Shown here: piece after piece, positions 42,559-52,178 of the stretch
Numbering within the stretch: position 1 is the stretch's first letter
Layout of the letters: every line of letters starts with the position of its first letter
Assembly (NCBI RefSeq): GCF_000234665.1
Contig: NC_018314.1
Coordinates: 452,956 to 516,955, forward strand
Origin: Leishmania mexicana MHOM/GT/2001/U1103
Taxonomy: Eukaryota > Euglenozoa > Kinetoplastea > Trypanosomatida > Trypanosomatidae
DNA: 64,000 nt
Reading direction: 5' to 3'
Program-made: the position numbers and the translations under genes
The notes under the pieces: model-generated
The model's input: the letters and a program-made list of their open reading frames with translations, nothing else
Told to the model about the DNA's origin: nothing
Database searches by the model: none

Positions 42559-43500
42559 ATGTCCTTCAAAGAGATGCGTCTTGCCTTTGAGGCGAGCAAG
42601 AATATTTACGAGAGCTCTCTCCTCACGTTCAAGGGCGTTGACGGATATGACGTGTACAACTGCTCTCTCCTGTTTCAGTATAAGGGCAAGCGTCACCTCT
42701 TTGGCCGATTTGAGCGGCGGGAGAGGTGGTCGGATTCGCGGGTGCGCCTGTTTGTGGAGACGGGGAAGGATGAATACACTGTCGTTCCGGACCAGTTCAC
42801 ATACCAGTTGGAGGATCCCTTCGTTTCAAAGGTGCAGAGCAGCCTGTTTTTCGGCGGCACTCAAGTCATCAAAAGCGGCGGTGATGTGACGGGCTACTTC
42901 TGCGACTTTTACCATGGCATGCCACAGCTACTCACATATTACACCACGGGGCCTGATCTCATGAGGAACATCCGGACTGTGCAACTCGCCGACGGCACCA
43001 TCGGCATCTTCTCCCATCACAAGACGACGAGCTCCTGTCTGATCGGCTTCACCACCGTTAACTCTCTTAATGAGGTTACGCGTGAGGTGATTGCTGAGGC
43101 GAAGCCCATCAATAACAGCCCCTTCCTGGACGCTTGGGGCGGCGTCAACCAGGCGTATCTGCTCTCCAACGGTAAGGTAGGCTGCATCTGCCACCACGGC
43201 TACCTTGACAAGGACGCGAACTGGGAGCAGCGCAACGTGTGCTGCATCACATCCTTTGTCTACGACCCGAAAACGAACGATACACACGACTTTCAGCTAA
43301 TCGGGACGAAGGACTGCTTTCCCGACTGCCCATCAAAGTCGCCACGCGTTGCCGACTGCGCGTTCCCCTCCGGCATCGTCATGCGCGAGGACGGCAAGTG
43401 CGATCTGTACAGCGGTCTTGGTGACACCCACGAGGGCCGCATCACCATTGAATATCCGTTTAAGGGGTACGGCACCCTTGTGAATGATTTGGTGTTTTAG
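42559..43500 (+). CDS. MTP5: Mannogen mannosyltransferase/phosphorylase family (GT108), array copy 5, divergent
   Basis: 313 aa from the ATG at 42559. Family blocks: DVYNC, LEDP with Asp86, FSHHKT, WGGVNQAYLL, CICHHGYL and YSGLGD-x2-EG. It is in the FxH/HGYL class with copies 1 and 2. It alone has RNIR (136-139) where the other six have KDIR, so a conserved Asp is Asn, and it has IEYPF instead of the usual IDYPF near the C-terminus. These are clustered departures at otherwise invariant sites and may change or abolish an activity. No SIDER2 follows it. The frame is intact, so it is not a pseudogene on this evidence. Confidence 0.9.
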   Translation: MSFKEMRLAFEASKNIYESSLLTFKGVDGYDVYNCSLLFQYKGKRHLFGRFERRERWSDSRVRLFVETGKDEYTVVPDQFTYQLEDPFVSKVQSSLFFGGTQVIKSGGDVTGYFCDFYHGMPQLLTYYTTGPDLMRNIRTVQLADGTIGIFSHHKTTSSCLIGFTTVNSLNEVTREVIAEAKPINNSPFLDAWGGVNQAYLLSNGKVGCICHHGYLDKDANWEQRNVCCITSFVYDPKTNDTHDFQLIGTKDCFPDCPSKSPRVADCAFPSGIVMREDGKCDLYSGLGDTHEGRITIEYPFKGYGTLVNDLVF

Positions 43501-44516
43501 AGGTGCGGGACACAGAAGCCGGTGAGCATTCCGCCCTTCTTATCTCGCTGAGCCTCTTTCCTTCTCTTCGTTTGCATTGACGGCGTTTGTATGTGTGCTT
43601 GTCTCTCCCTCCCTCTCCCTCAGCGGCATTGGATGGCTTCATCGGCCTCCCCCCTTCAGCACTCTCTTGATTGCTCCGTATTTCTCCCTTTTCTCTGCCG
43701 TGTTTCTGTCTTTGTGCGGGTGTGGCGTTTTCTTTTCTTCTAGCTCTTCGTAAGGCCGGCTGAGTATAGCTACTCCTTCCTCTTCTTGAGTGAAATTGCT
43801 GCCCCCCCTTTTTCCAACTTTCAAGTGTGCATGTTTTTTTGTGTCCACCCTCTGCTCGTCGCCGCGGTGGTGGAACACCAATGGCTCCTCCAGGCAGGCT
43901 TGCGTGCTCATTCTGCCTCAACTCATTATGTGAGCGTGTGATGTCTCAATTGCTCACTCACAGGACTGCACTGGGTGACGGCTCTTGCGTGCCACACACC
44001 CACCTTCACGCCTCCCTCTCCTCTCCGCCACGTGTACCACCACTGCTCCCTTGTCTCTCTTCCACACTTGTACCCTATATCGCTTCATTGGCGGTGACAG
44101 CCCGCCAGGGAGCCGATTCAGGTCACGCCTACATACACCCACACCCGCGCGCATACCCGCATACACCCTGTGCATAATCGCTTCCCTCATCTCACACCCT
44201 CTCTTCTTTCATCTCACTTTCACGTCTCGGTATCTCCCGTGCTTCCCTTGGGCGGTTCCGCGGATCCCTGCTTTCGTAGCGTTGGGCAAACACATACATC
44301 ATCCAAGACAATCAACCATACATAAACTTGCATAGGTCTCATCTCTCTTTTTCCCTTTCCTCTGTGCATGTTTTCCCCTTTTTTCTTCGTTAGCTACCGT
44401 TTGTACTAACGTGTATCGCCCCCCTTCTCTCCCTTCCGGCGCGTCAAGATCGTCGAAGCCGTTCCCATTGCCCACTCTCCCTTTCACGCATACCCACATT
44501 TGAGTCAACCGGCAAG
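43501..44516. other. Intergenic between MTP copies 5 and 6
   Basis: No gene and no SIDER2. The tract 44341-44391 (pyrimidine-rich) ending in AG at 44392-44393 is a likely splice acceptor for copy 6. Confidence 0.5.
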
Positions 44517-45467
44517 ATGAGCTCACCCCAGGTGGTTCGTGAGGCCAAGAAGGACTTCGAGGCTAACAAGCGTGTCTACGAGAGCGTGCTGCTCACTTTC
44601 AGAGGTGCTGACGGCTATGACGTGTACAACTGCTCCGTCCCATTCTTCTACAAGGGCAAGACGCACATCTACGGGCGCGTTGAAAAGCGCGATATTTGGG
44701 CCGCTTCACATGTGCGCCTCTTCGAGGAGACGGGCAAGGATGAGTTCACGGCGGTGCCGGATGGGATGACGTGGTTGTTGGAGGACCCCTTCGTGTCGAA
44801 GGTGAAAGGTGAAGCCCTCTTCGGCGGCACGCGCGTTCGCAAGGTTAGCGACCGCCTCTTAAGCTACTACTGCGACTTTTTCCGTGGTGGGATCGAGCAG
44901 GGTCTCTACTTCACGACAGGTCCCGACAACATGAAGGATATTCGCTGTGTGGAGCTGGCGAATGGCAGCATAGGCGTTTTTTCCCGCCCCAAGACGGATG
45001 TCTACACCTGCATCGGCTTCACCGTCATCAACGACCTGAGCGAGTTGACACAAAAGGTGATTAATGAGGCAGAGCCGCTTAATGTCCTTCACCCCGGTGC
45101 TTGGGGCGGCGTGAATCAGGCGTATCTTCTCACCTCCGGCAAGGTTGGGTGCATCGCACACTACAGCTACAACAGCAAGGACGAAAAGGACCGCCCGACG
45201 TCGGTGTATCTGAACTACTCCTTTGTTCTGGACCCTGAGACGAAGCAAGCAGAGATGGAACGCATCATTGGCACCCGTAGCTGCTACCCGGATTACCCCG
45301 TCAAGACAGAGAAGCTCATAGACTGCGCCTTTTCCTCTGGTATTGTGATGCGTGCGGATGGCAAGTGCGACCTGTACAGCGGGTTGGGCGACACCTGTGA
45401 GGGTCGCATCACGATTGACTACCCATTCGAGGGGTATGGTGCAGTTGTTGATCAGCTCTCGTTTTGA
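44517..45467 (+). CDS. MTP6: Mannogen mannosyltransferase/phosphorylase family (GT108), array copy 6
   Basis: 316 aa from the ATG at 44517. Family blocks: DVYNC, LEDP with Asp90, MKDIR, FSRPKT, WGGVNQAYLL, CIAHYSY, NYSFVLDP and YSGLGD-x2-EG. FSRP/HYSY class. Residues ~14-77 nearly match copies 4 and 7 at the DNA level (44556-44749), with a few differences (for example GADG instead of GVDG and KTHIYG instead of KMHIYG), suggesting an older conversion tract than that joining copies 4 and 7. No SIDER2 in the following 2.3 kb. Confidence 0.92.
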   Translation: MSSPQVVREAKKDFEANKRVYESVLLTFRGADGYDVYNCSVPFFYKGKTHIYGRVEKRDIWAASHVRLFEETGKDEFTAVPDGMTWLLEDPFVSKVKGEALFGGTRVRKVSDRLLSYYCDFFRGGIEQGLYFTTGPDNMKDIRCVELANGSIGVFSRPKTDVYTCIGFTVINDLSELTQKVINEAEPLNVLHPGAWGGVNQAYLLTSGKVGCIAHYSYNSKDEKDRPTSVYLNYSFVLDPETKQAEMERIIGTRSCYPDYPVKTEKLIDCAFSSGIVMRADGKCDLYSGLGDTCEGRITIDYPFEGYGAVVDQLSF

Positions 45468-47803
45468 GCATCCTCTCACCCACCCGTCCACCCGAACACA
45501 CACACACACACACACATACAAACGGGCCAAGATACACAAACTCACGTACACGCTCCCAGACTCACCGAAGAATGCTTCACTGCAGGTGACGTGTACGTAC
45601 TCTCTTTCTTCCTCTTGTCTCTCTTTTGCTTCTGGTTCACTGTTGACATAGAGATCCCCGCACGGACTTTTATTTGTGCTCAATGGCGTGCTCGCGACTT
45701 CCCCTTCCTCTTGCTTCTTTCCATTGAGACAGCTTTACATGTGTGTCTATGCGTGTGTGCTCGCTCTCTTGCTCTATATCTAATTTTAGTAGGGCCCAAT
45801 CGTACACACACCCGTGTGCGCACCTCTGATCTTCGCTCAAAGACAACCACCCACAAACACAAACCCAAACAAACCTACCCACACGTCTTCGCTCTCAACG
45901 AGGCAAAAACGCACGAAAAGGTGAGGCTTTGGTTTTTTGTTCTCGTGCGGGAGTGAGCGCAGCCGTAAGCAGAGAGTTGGTGAGTACTTGGATGTCTGTG
46001 GCGGTGCGCGTCACCACCTCACCCTATACATCTCTCCGAAGCTGCAGCACACGCCCTTACTTCAGCGAGAGCAGGGCGAGATGGACATGCCACAAACGGC
46101 GACTCTTTGAGGGGTCCTGCTTTTCTTTCCGGAAAGCATGAGGGTATACGACCAGGTTGTTGTTGCGGTTCGTGTAGTGCCTCTTCTGAGGCTGTGGAGG
46201 CGGCGTTGCATCAGGTTGAAGCTACCACAAGACGATTCGCCAAGGACGTTCGTACCAACTATGTGTGTGTGTGTGCTTGTGGGTGGCGGTGTAGTTCATG
46301 CACACCCTCATCATCATTCGTTGTTGCAGTCGAGGCAAAGCGCATGTGACGGAGTGATGCGTTTCCAACTTTACACCTTTTCCCTTCTATCTCGTTCGTC
46401 CGCTTTCTTTTCCTTTCGACGTACAGCCAAAATGGACACCACGAGCACACTTGTACACACAGTTGCGGTGAGCCGTCTTTTATTTCGCTTCTCTATACAC
46501 GTGTGTGTGTACTGGTGTGTCTCTGTGTACCTGGGTGCGTATCTGTGTGTCTGTATATGTATGTGTGCGCGGCCTGTTGTTCTGTCGTATCTTTTTTGCT
46601 GGTCTCCATCTCTGCCTGAGCCCGTCTCTTTTCTCCCTCCGTGTATGCTGCTGTGAGCGATGTTGCGCGCTTCTGTGTGCTTCCTTTCCCTGCGTGCATG
46701 TGTCTTCTGTTTTTCTTCGTCAGCTCCGTCTTGCTCTGTCGCTCTCTTTCTGTTTTCTTCCTGATTTGCTTTTGATGCGATGCCCGTATTTCTTGTCCAT
46801 CCGCATTTTCGTTGAGCTAGCTCTCCCTCCCTCCCACTCTGCCTGTCTCTGTGTGGTCTGTGTACCAGTGTGCGTATTTCTCTCTCTGGGTATCTCTGGA
46901 TCGCCCATTTTTATTTCCCATCTCGAAGTCCAGACATACACACACGCACACATCGACTCAGCCACGCACAAAACGCAAACAAACGAAGGCGCACACACGC
47001 GCTGATCGACTCTTACGATTCTTCCACTGAATGAATTCATTTCGAACAACGCAGGGAGATATATGGTGGAAGAGGGGAGCAGCCAACATACGGACACACT
47101 TACAAGAGGTTGTGTTATGTACTTCATTCCCACCTCTGCGCATGTGTTGCTAAGAGGAAGTTTCTCACGGATCGTCCTCCTCTACAGCCCGATGCATATG
47201 GCACATGCACGCAGGATGTACGCGGTTTCGTTGCAGCGATGCAGTACACGCCCCTTGTGAAGGGTGAATGAGCTCAACGGCACACGCAGCCACTCCTAAA
47301 CCCGCTCGTTCACTCTCCAAATGTCAGCCACGCAGATGTCGGCACCAACATTGAGCTCTCCTTCTCTCTGTGTTTATCTGGCACACGCTTTTTCGTCTTT
47401 CTCCTGCTGGCGCCTTTTACAAAAAACTTTGCGCGCTCCTCTGCGCTCAGAGGTGTCCACGTACGCGTTATTTCAACACTACGGCAGGCAAGCCCGGACC
47501 CAGAATCCACTCCCTCCCTCTCAGCTTCTTCTACCTTTCCTTTTAGTCACTGCCGGGCCTTCTTTGCCTCTCTCCCCTCTCTTTTTTTGGTGGACTTCTT
47601 GCTTCTGTCGTTCCACGCACTTGCCACCTCCCCCCTCTTCGTCCTCACTGCGTCCGCGGTCTGTCCAATCACCACTACTGTGAGTCTATTCCGCTGTCTC
47701 GACTTGCCATTACGCTCGTGCATGTACATGCATACGTACACAGTTACGTACTTGTTGTCCTCTCTTCCACCATACACACTTCTCTCTAGTGCAGAGTTTG
47801 CAG
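45468..47803. other. Long intergenic gap between MTP copies 6 and 7
   Basis: 2.3 kb with no gene and no SIDER2. CA repeat at about 45497-45516, GT-rich tracts near 46500-46565 and many pyrimidine runs. A pyrimidine tract ending CTCTCTAG at about 47789 is a plausible splice acceptor for copy 7. It is longer than the other gaps and might once have held another copy, but no MTP remnant was seen. Confidence 0.5.
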
Positions 47804-48739
47804 ATGTCGTTGAAGGCTCTCAAGGCATCCTTCGAGGCTAACAAGCGTGTCTACGAGAGCGTGCTGCTCACTTTCAGAGGTGTTGACGGCTATGACGTGT
47901 ACAACTGCTCCGTCCCATTCTTCTACAAGGGCAAGATGCACATCTACGGCCGCGTTGAAAAGCGCGATATTTGGGCCGCTTCACATGTGCGCCTCTTCGA
48001 GGAGACGGGCAAGGATGAGTTCACGGCGGTGCCGGAGCTCAGCTGGGAGCTGGAGGACCCGTACATTCAAAATGTGAAGAGGGAGATGATTTTCGGCGGC
48101 ACGCGCGTTCGAAAGAACGGGAACGAAATCCTCAGCTACTACGGCTACTTCTACCGCGGCACGCCGGTGGAGTTGAACTACTTCACGACAGGTCCTGACT
48201 ACATGAAGGATATCCGCGTGGTTCCGCTCCAAGATGGCCGTCTCGGCATCTTCTCGCGTGTTCGAACGAAGGAGGAAGTGTACGTGGGATTCTCCACGGT
48301 CGACACCATTGAACACCTAACAACGGAGGTGATTGCAGCAGCGAAGGCAATCGATTTTATCAAGCCAGGGACGTGGGGTGGCGTCAACCAGGCGTATCTG
48401 CTATCGAGCGGTAAAATTGGCTGCATTGGCCACTTCGCGTACAACGACACGAAGCCATCTGGGGAGCCGCTTATGGTATACATCAATATTTCCTTCGTCT
48501 TTGACGCTGAGACCCGCCAGCTGGACACCGAGCACGTTATTGGAACAAAGTCGTGCTATCCAACCTGCCCGGCGAAGCTACCCTTCCTCGAGGACTGCGT
48601 TTTCGCCTCCGGCATCGTCATGCGCGAGGACGGCCGGTGTGACTTGTACAGCGGGTTAGGAGACGCGTACGAAGGCCGCATCACCATTGACTACCCGTTT
48701 GAGGGTCATGGATCTCTCATCGACAACCTGCACTTCTAG
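47804..48739 (+). CDS. MTP7: Mannogen mannosyltransferase/phosphorylase family (GT108), array copy 7
   Basis: 311 aa from the ATG at 47804 (MSLKALKASFEANK); the frame can be read from a GTG five codons earlier, which is unlikely. Family blocks: DVYNC, LEDP with Asp85, MKDIR, FSRVRT, WGGVNQAYLL, CIGHFAY and YSGLGD-x2-EG. It sits with copies 3, 4 and 6. The gene is a mosaic: the N-terminal ~68 codons match copy 4, the middle is its own, and the last ~43 codons with the 3' UTR match copy 3. SIDER2 copy 7 follows. Confidence 0.92.
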   Translation: MSLKALKASFEANKRVYESVLLTFRGVDGYDVYNCSVPFFYKGKMHIYGRVEKRDIWAASHVRLFEETGKDEFTAVPELSWELEDPYIQNVKREMIFGGTRVRKNGNEILSYYGYFYRGTPVELNYFTTGPDYMKDIRVVPLQDGRLGIFSRVRTKEEVYVGFSTVDTIEHLTTEVIAAAKAIDFIKPGTWGGVNQAYLLSSGKIGCIGHFAYNDTKPSGEPLMVYINISFVFDAETRQLDTEHVIGTKSCYPTCPAKLPFLEDCVFASGIVMREDGRCDLYSGLGDAYEGRITIDYPFEGHGSLIDNLHF

Positions 48740-49440
48740 GCAGCAGTGTGTGTATGTGTGTATGTGTATCTGCTTTTTTATGCGTAGTTTCTTTCCGCAG
48801 CATAGCCTTCTCTCTACTTTTCTGTGTTACCCCTTCCCCATCATCCTCCACTATTGAGTATTGGTGCAAACTCGAAAGGTAGGCTCTTCTTGTCTTTCTT
48901 TTCTTTTTCGTTCCGTCTCTTCGCCATGATGATGTGGGGACACCTCTCAGTGTGTGGTGTCAGCGTTCAGCACCCTCACTCTGCGTGGGGGAGCCAGGCG
49001 TCCTCTTAACCCCTTTCGATGTCAAGCCACCCCTGGTTGTGCCAGTGACAATCACCCACGCCGTTGGGCATGTCAGGGCGATGTGTGGCTGCTGATGTCG
49101 GCGGTGAGGTGGTGGATGGCGTTGCGTTGGAGCGGCCTGTGACAGCGAACACGCTTGTGCCATCCGTATCATGGGCAAGGTGTCAACGCCACTCGCACGC
49201 CTCTCACCCCGCCCTGACACTGCCTGCAGGTGTGGTGGCGCCTGAGCCACCTGGAGGGATGGCGCATGAGGCGGGTCCCGGCACCATGGGAGCGGCTGTG
49301 AGGCGACCCGGCCTGCGAGGCAGGGGCGGGTAGAGTGTGAGGCAGAGGCTGTGCTGCGATGTCTGAGTCGGCACTGCTGTCGCACTGGTCTGCTGCTGCT
49401 TGGCCCCACGCGGTGGGGACTCTGTGATGGGCGGCGGGGG
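48611..49440 (+). repeat. Direct repeat DR-1, right copy (~830 bp)
   Basis: Matches 35978-36807 at an offset of 12633 bp, from the end of MTP copy 7 into SIDER2 copy 7. Identity ends at the G-run near 49440, after which the sequence instead follows SIDER2 copy 5. Confidence 0.93.
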
Positions 49441-49505
49441 GTGTAGAGTGGAGGTCCAATCATGTGCTATAGCAGAATGGGGACACGCTAAAAAGAGAAA
49501 GAAAG
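48934..49505 (+). mobile_element. SIDER2-type retroposon, copy 7 (mosaic)
   Basis: Sense orientation in the 3' UTR of MTP copy 7. The 5' ~500 bp match copy 4, the 3' end (GGAGGTCCAATCATGTGCTA and onward) matches copy 5, and the tail is A-rich (CTAAAAAGAGAAAGAAAGG). Confidence 0.92.
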
Positions 49506-50696
49506 GTTCGCTCTGTGTTTGCTCATGACTGTGTTTTGGCACTTGGTACATACACTTTTGTCCGCATCTACTTTTGTTGCTGTGATGACTCGCGTTCATC
49601 GCTCTTTCTCTGTCTCTCTGCGTGTGAGGCACTATTATTCTGCGGTGACTTAACGGAGCACGCTCTCTTCTTTGCGCCTGCCTGTTCCTTCATGCTCCCC
49701 CTCTCGACTACTCTAGGGCACTGCCGCGGCTGGACGAATCGCGGACAAGACCGAATAAGAGGAGACAGAAAGGGAAGGGCAGGCACGGCAACATGGTGTC
49801 ACCCCTTGCGCACAGAGGCGAACAAAATGGTGCAGAACAAAGAGGTTGAAAGAAACGAAACAGTCACTACTGACATAGCCGGCACTTAGATAGCGCTAAG
49901 CTGTCGTGAGCTGCTTTCTTCCTTCCCCAGATCCCTTGCCCTCTCGCAGGTGTGCTGCCGAGGCCGTTCTTTGTTCTGTTTCCGAGAGTGTCTCGAGTGT
50001 GCCGCCCACAACTGTTTGTGAAGGAAGGGTGAAGGGAGGCACTGTGGCTCGTGGTGAGGTCGCTGCCCTTCACCTGAAGCCGTCTCACTTCCGTGAACAT
50101 CAACCGAGCCAGAGGAACTTCTGGCATCTCATGTTTTTCGACCTTGTTCCGCTCCCTCTCTCTCGCACTACTTGTCTGTGACGAAAAATGCGGTCATAAA
50201 CCTCCCCCTTGTGAACCTTCTCTCTCTCGTTCTCACCCTGCTCTTCACCTATGCGTGAATGATGCACCACAACGGATGCGCGCGTCTCTTCTATCACCGC
50301 CTCCTGTTCTCCTCGACTGGGCAACACGCGCATCAACAGTTTCCATCGATACTCAGCTCCAAAAGCTGCCGTTCTCTTCACTCTCCTGTCCTGTCTCTCC
50401 TTTTTTAGCACCCTGAGTGTTTCGCTTGATAACTCTTTTTCTTACTTTTAAAGTTCTCTCTCTACTGTTTTCGGTCGTCTCGCCATCTTTTCTTTAGTGC
50501 TCTGCTTTGTGCTCTTCTGACACGTACTCATTCACTTTTCCCCTCCCCGCCATCCTCTTCAGCTGAACCAAGGCTAAACGGCTGTATTCATTTGTCATTC
50601 ACACTCTTCATCCTCTCGACTCCTCTTCCGCTCCAAGCTCCTCTTCTCCGTCCACCTTTTCGGGAACCTAAACAGATTAGCGCCAGCACCACGAAA
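49506..50696. other. Intergenic, 5' UTR of the phosphate transporter
   Basis: No gene. The region 50440-50495 is strongly pyrimidine-rich and ends in AG at 50496-50497, the best splice-acceptor candidate for the transporter mRNA. Confidence 0.55.
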
Positions 50697-52178
50697 ATGG
50701 CGAATGTCAACCCCTATTTGTGGATCGTCATCGTGGGTGGCTTCGTTTCGTTCCTCACCGGCGCCGGTGTGGGCATGAACGATTTGGCCAACGCCTTTGG
50801 TACCACGTATGGCGCGCGCATTCTCACCCTCACGCAGATTGTCATCGTAGCCTCTGTTTGCGAATTTGGTGGCGCGGTGGCGCTCGGTGGTGAGGTGACG
50901 TCGACCATCTCCAGTGGGGTTGCCGACCCCAAGGATTTCGCGAAGCAGCCATATGTCTTCATGTACGGTATGCTTTGCGCCTGTGGTGCCGCCTTCTGCT
51001 GGCTGGCGATTGCCACGTGGCTGCGTCTTCCCGTGTCGTCGACCCACAGCATCTGCGGTGGCGTGATCGGCTTCGCGCTGGTCTACGGCGGCGGTGGTGC
51101 GGTGAGCTGGGCGAAGAGGAAGGACGACTTCCCGTTCTTCAGCGGTGTGGCCCCGATTGTCGCCTCCTGGTTCATCTCGCCTGCGCTCACCGGCGCTGTA
51201 TCGGCTATCATCTACAGTCTGGTTCGCTTCCTGGTGCTTCGCCCTAAGAACTGTGTGAAGCGCGCGATGTATACCCTGCCCATTGTTGTGGCCGTTGCCT
51301 TCTTCCTGGAGTCTTTCTTTGTGCTCTTCAAGGGTGCGTCGAAGCGCCTCCAGTGGTCGGTGGGCAAAGCTGCCTGGGTGGCTGCGTGCATTGGCGCCGG
51401 CGCTGGCGTGCTCTCGTGTGCCTTCATTCCCCTTCTGAAGCGCTTGGTTGCTCGTGACGAGGTGCATGTCCTTGCTGCGTCTGACGAGCGTCCGAGCACG
51501 ACGGAGGGATCGACTCAGCGCAAATCGCTCAACGACGATGACATGCGCAAGGCTCGTGAGGTCACTGGCGACGTTGTCAGCCAATCGGAGGCCTCCGACT
51601 CAGAGCAATCGGAGGAGCGCCAGGTGACTGGCTCCAGCGGCCTTCAGGTCCAGCAGTACGAATGGCGTGCCGAGCGCGTGTTTCGCTACCTGCAGGTGTT
51701 CACCGCCATCTGCGCCTCCTTTGCCCACGGTGCGAGCGACGTGAGTAACGCCGTCGGCCCGCTTGCCGCCATCTACCAGGTGTACCAGACGGGCGGTGTG
51801 GAGAAGAGCTCCTCTGTTCCGATCTGGGTGCTGTGCCTCGGTGGTGCCGGCCTTGTTTTGGGTCTTTCCACCTTCGGTATCCGGCTGATGCGTCTGATGG
51901 GTGAGGATCTGACTGTCATCACGCCGAGCCGCGGCTTCTCTGCGGAGCTGGCGGCCGCGCTCGTTGTGTCGTTTGCCTCCGGCTACGGCATTCCTGTCTC
52001 GTCCACTCACTGCATCACTGGCGGTGTCATCGCCGTCAGCATCGTCGATGTTGGCTTCCTGAACATCCGCTGGCGCATGGTGCTGAAGATGTACGGTGGC
52101 TGGGTGTTTACTCTCGTGATCACAGCCGTTATCTCGGCCATGTTCTTCGCCCAGGGTGCTAGTGCCCCTGCCATGTAG
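50697..52178 (+). CDS. PiT/SLC20-family inorganic phosphate transporter
   Basis: 493 aa from the ATG at 50697; the frame runs back to 50592 but only from a TTG. The protein has the inverted-repeat design of PiT carriers: the first signature GMNDLANAFGT at residues 26-36 (PiT consensus GANDVANA, with Ala to Met and Val to Leu) and the second HGASDVSNAVG with Asp348. Each is followed by a second motif of the same type, VSSTHSICGGVIG and VSSTHCITGGVIA. About 10-12 hydrophobic helices are visible, split by a hydrophilic, Ser/Glu-rich loop at about 251-314. It should import phosphate with Na+ or H+. It lies directly downstream of the MTP array; phosphate is the co-substrate of mannogen phosphorolysis, but co-regulation is not shown. 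Confidence 0.93.
   Translation: MANVNPYLWIVIVGGFVSFLTGAGVGMNDLANAFGTTYGARILTLTQIVIVASVCEFGGAVALGGEVTSTISSGVADPKDFAKQPYVFMYGMLCACGAAFCWLAIATWLRLPVSSTHSICGGVIGFALVYGGGGAVSWAKRKDDFPFFSGVAPIVASWFISPALTGAVSAIIYSLVRFLVLRPKNCVKRAMYTLPIVVAVAFFLESFFVLFKGASKRLQWSVGKAAWVAACIGAGAGVLSCAFIPLLKRLVARDEVHVLAASDERPSTTEGSTQRKSLNDDDMRKAREVTGDVVSQSEASDSEQSEERQVTGSSGLQVQQYEWRAERVFRYLQVFTAICASFAHGASDVSNAVGPLAAIYQVYQTGGVEKSSSVPIWVLCLGGAGLVLGLSTFGIRLMRLMGEDLTVITPSRGFSAELAAALVVSFASGYGIPVSSTHCITGGVIAVSIVDVGFLNIRWRMVLKMYGGWVFTLVITAVISAMFFAQGASAPAM

Noticed and set aside
45468..47803. Remnant of an eighth MTP gene in the long gap between copies 6 and 7
   Set aside because: No stretch resembling the DVYNC, LEDP or WGG blocks was found in any frame.
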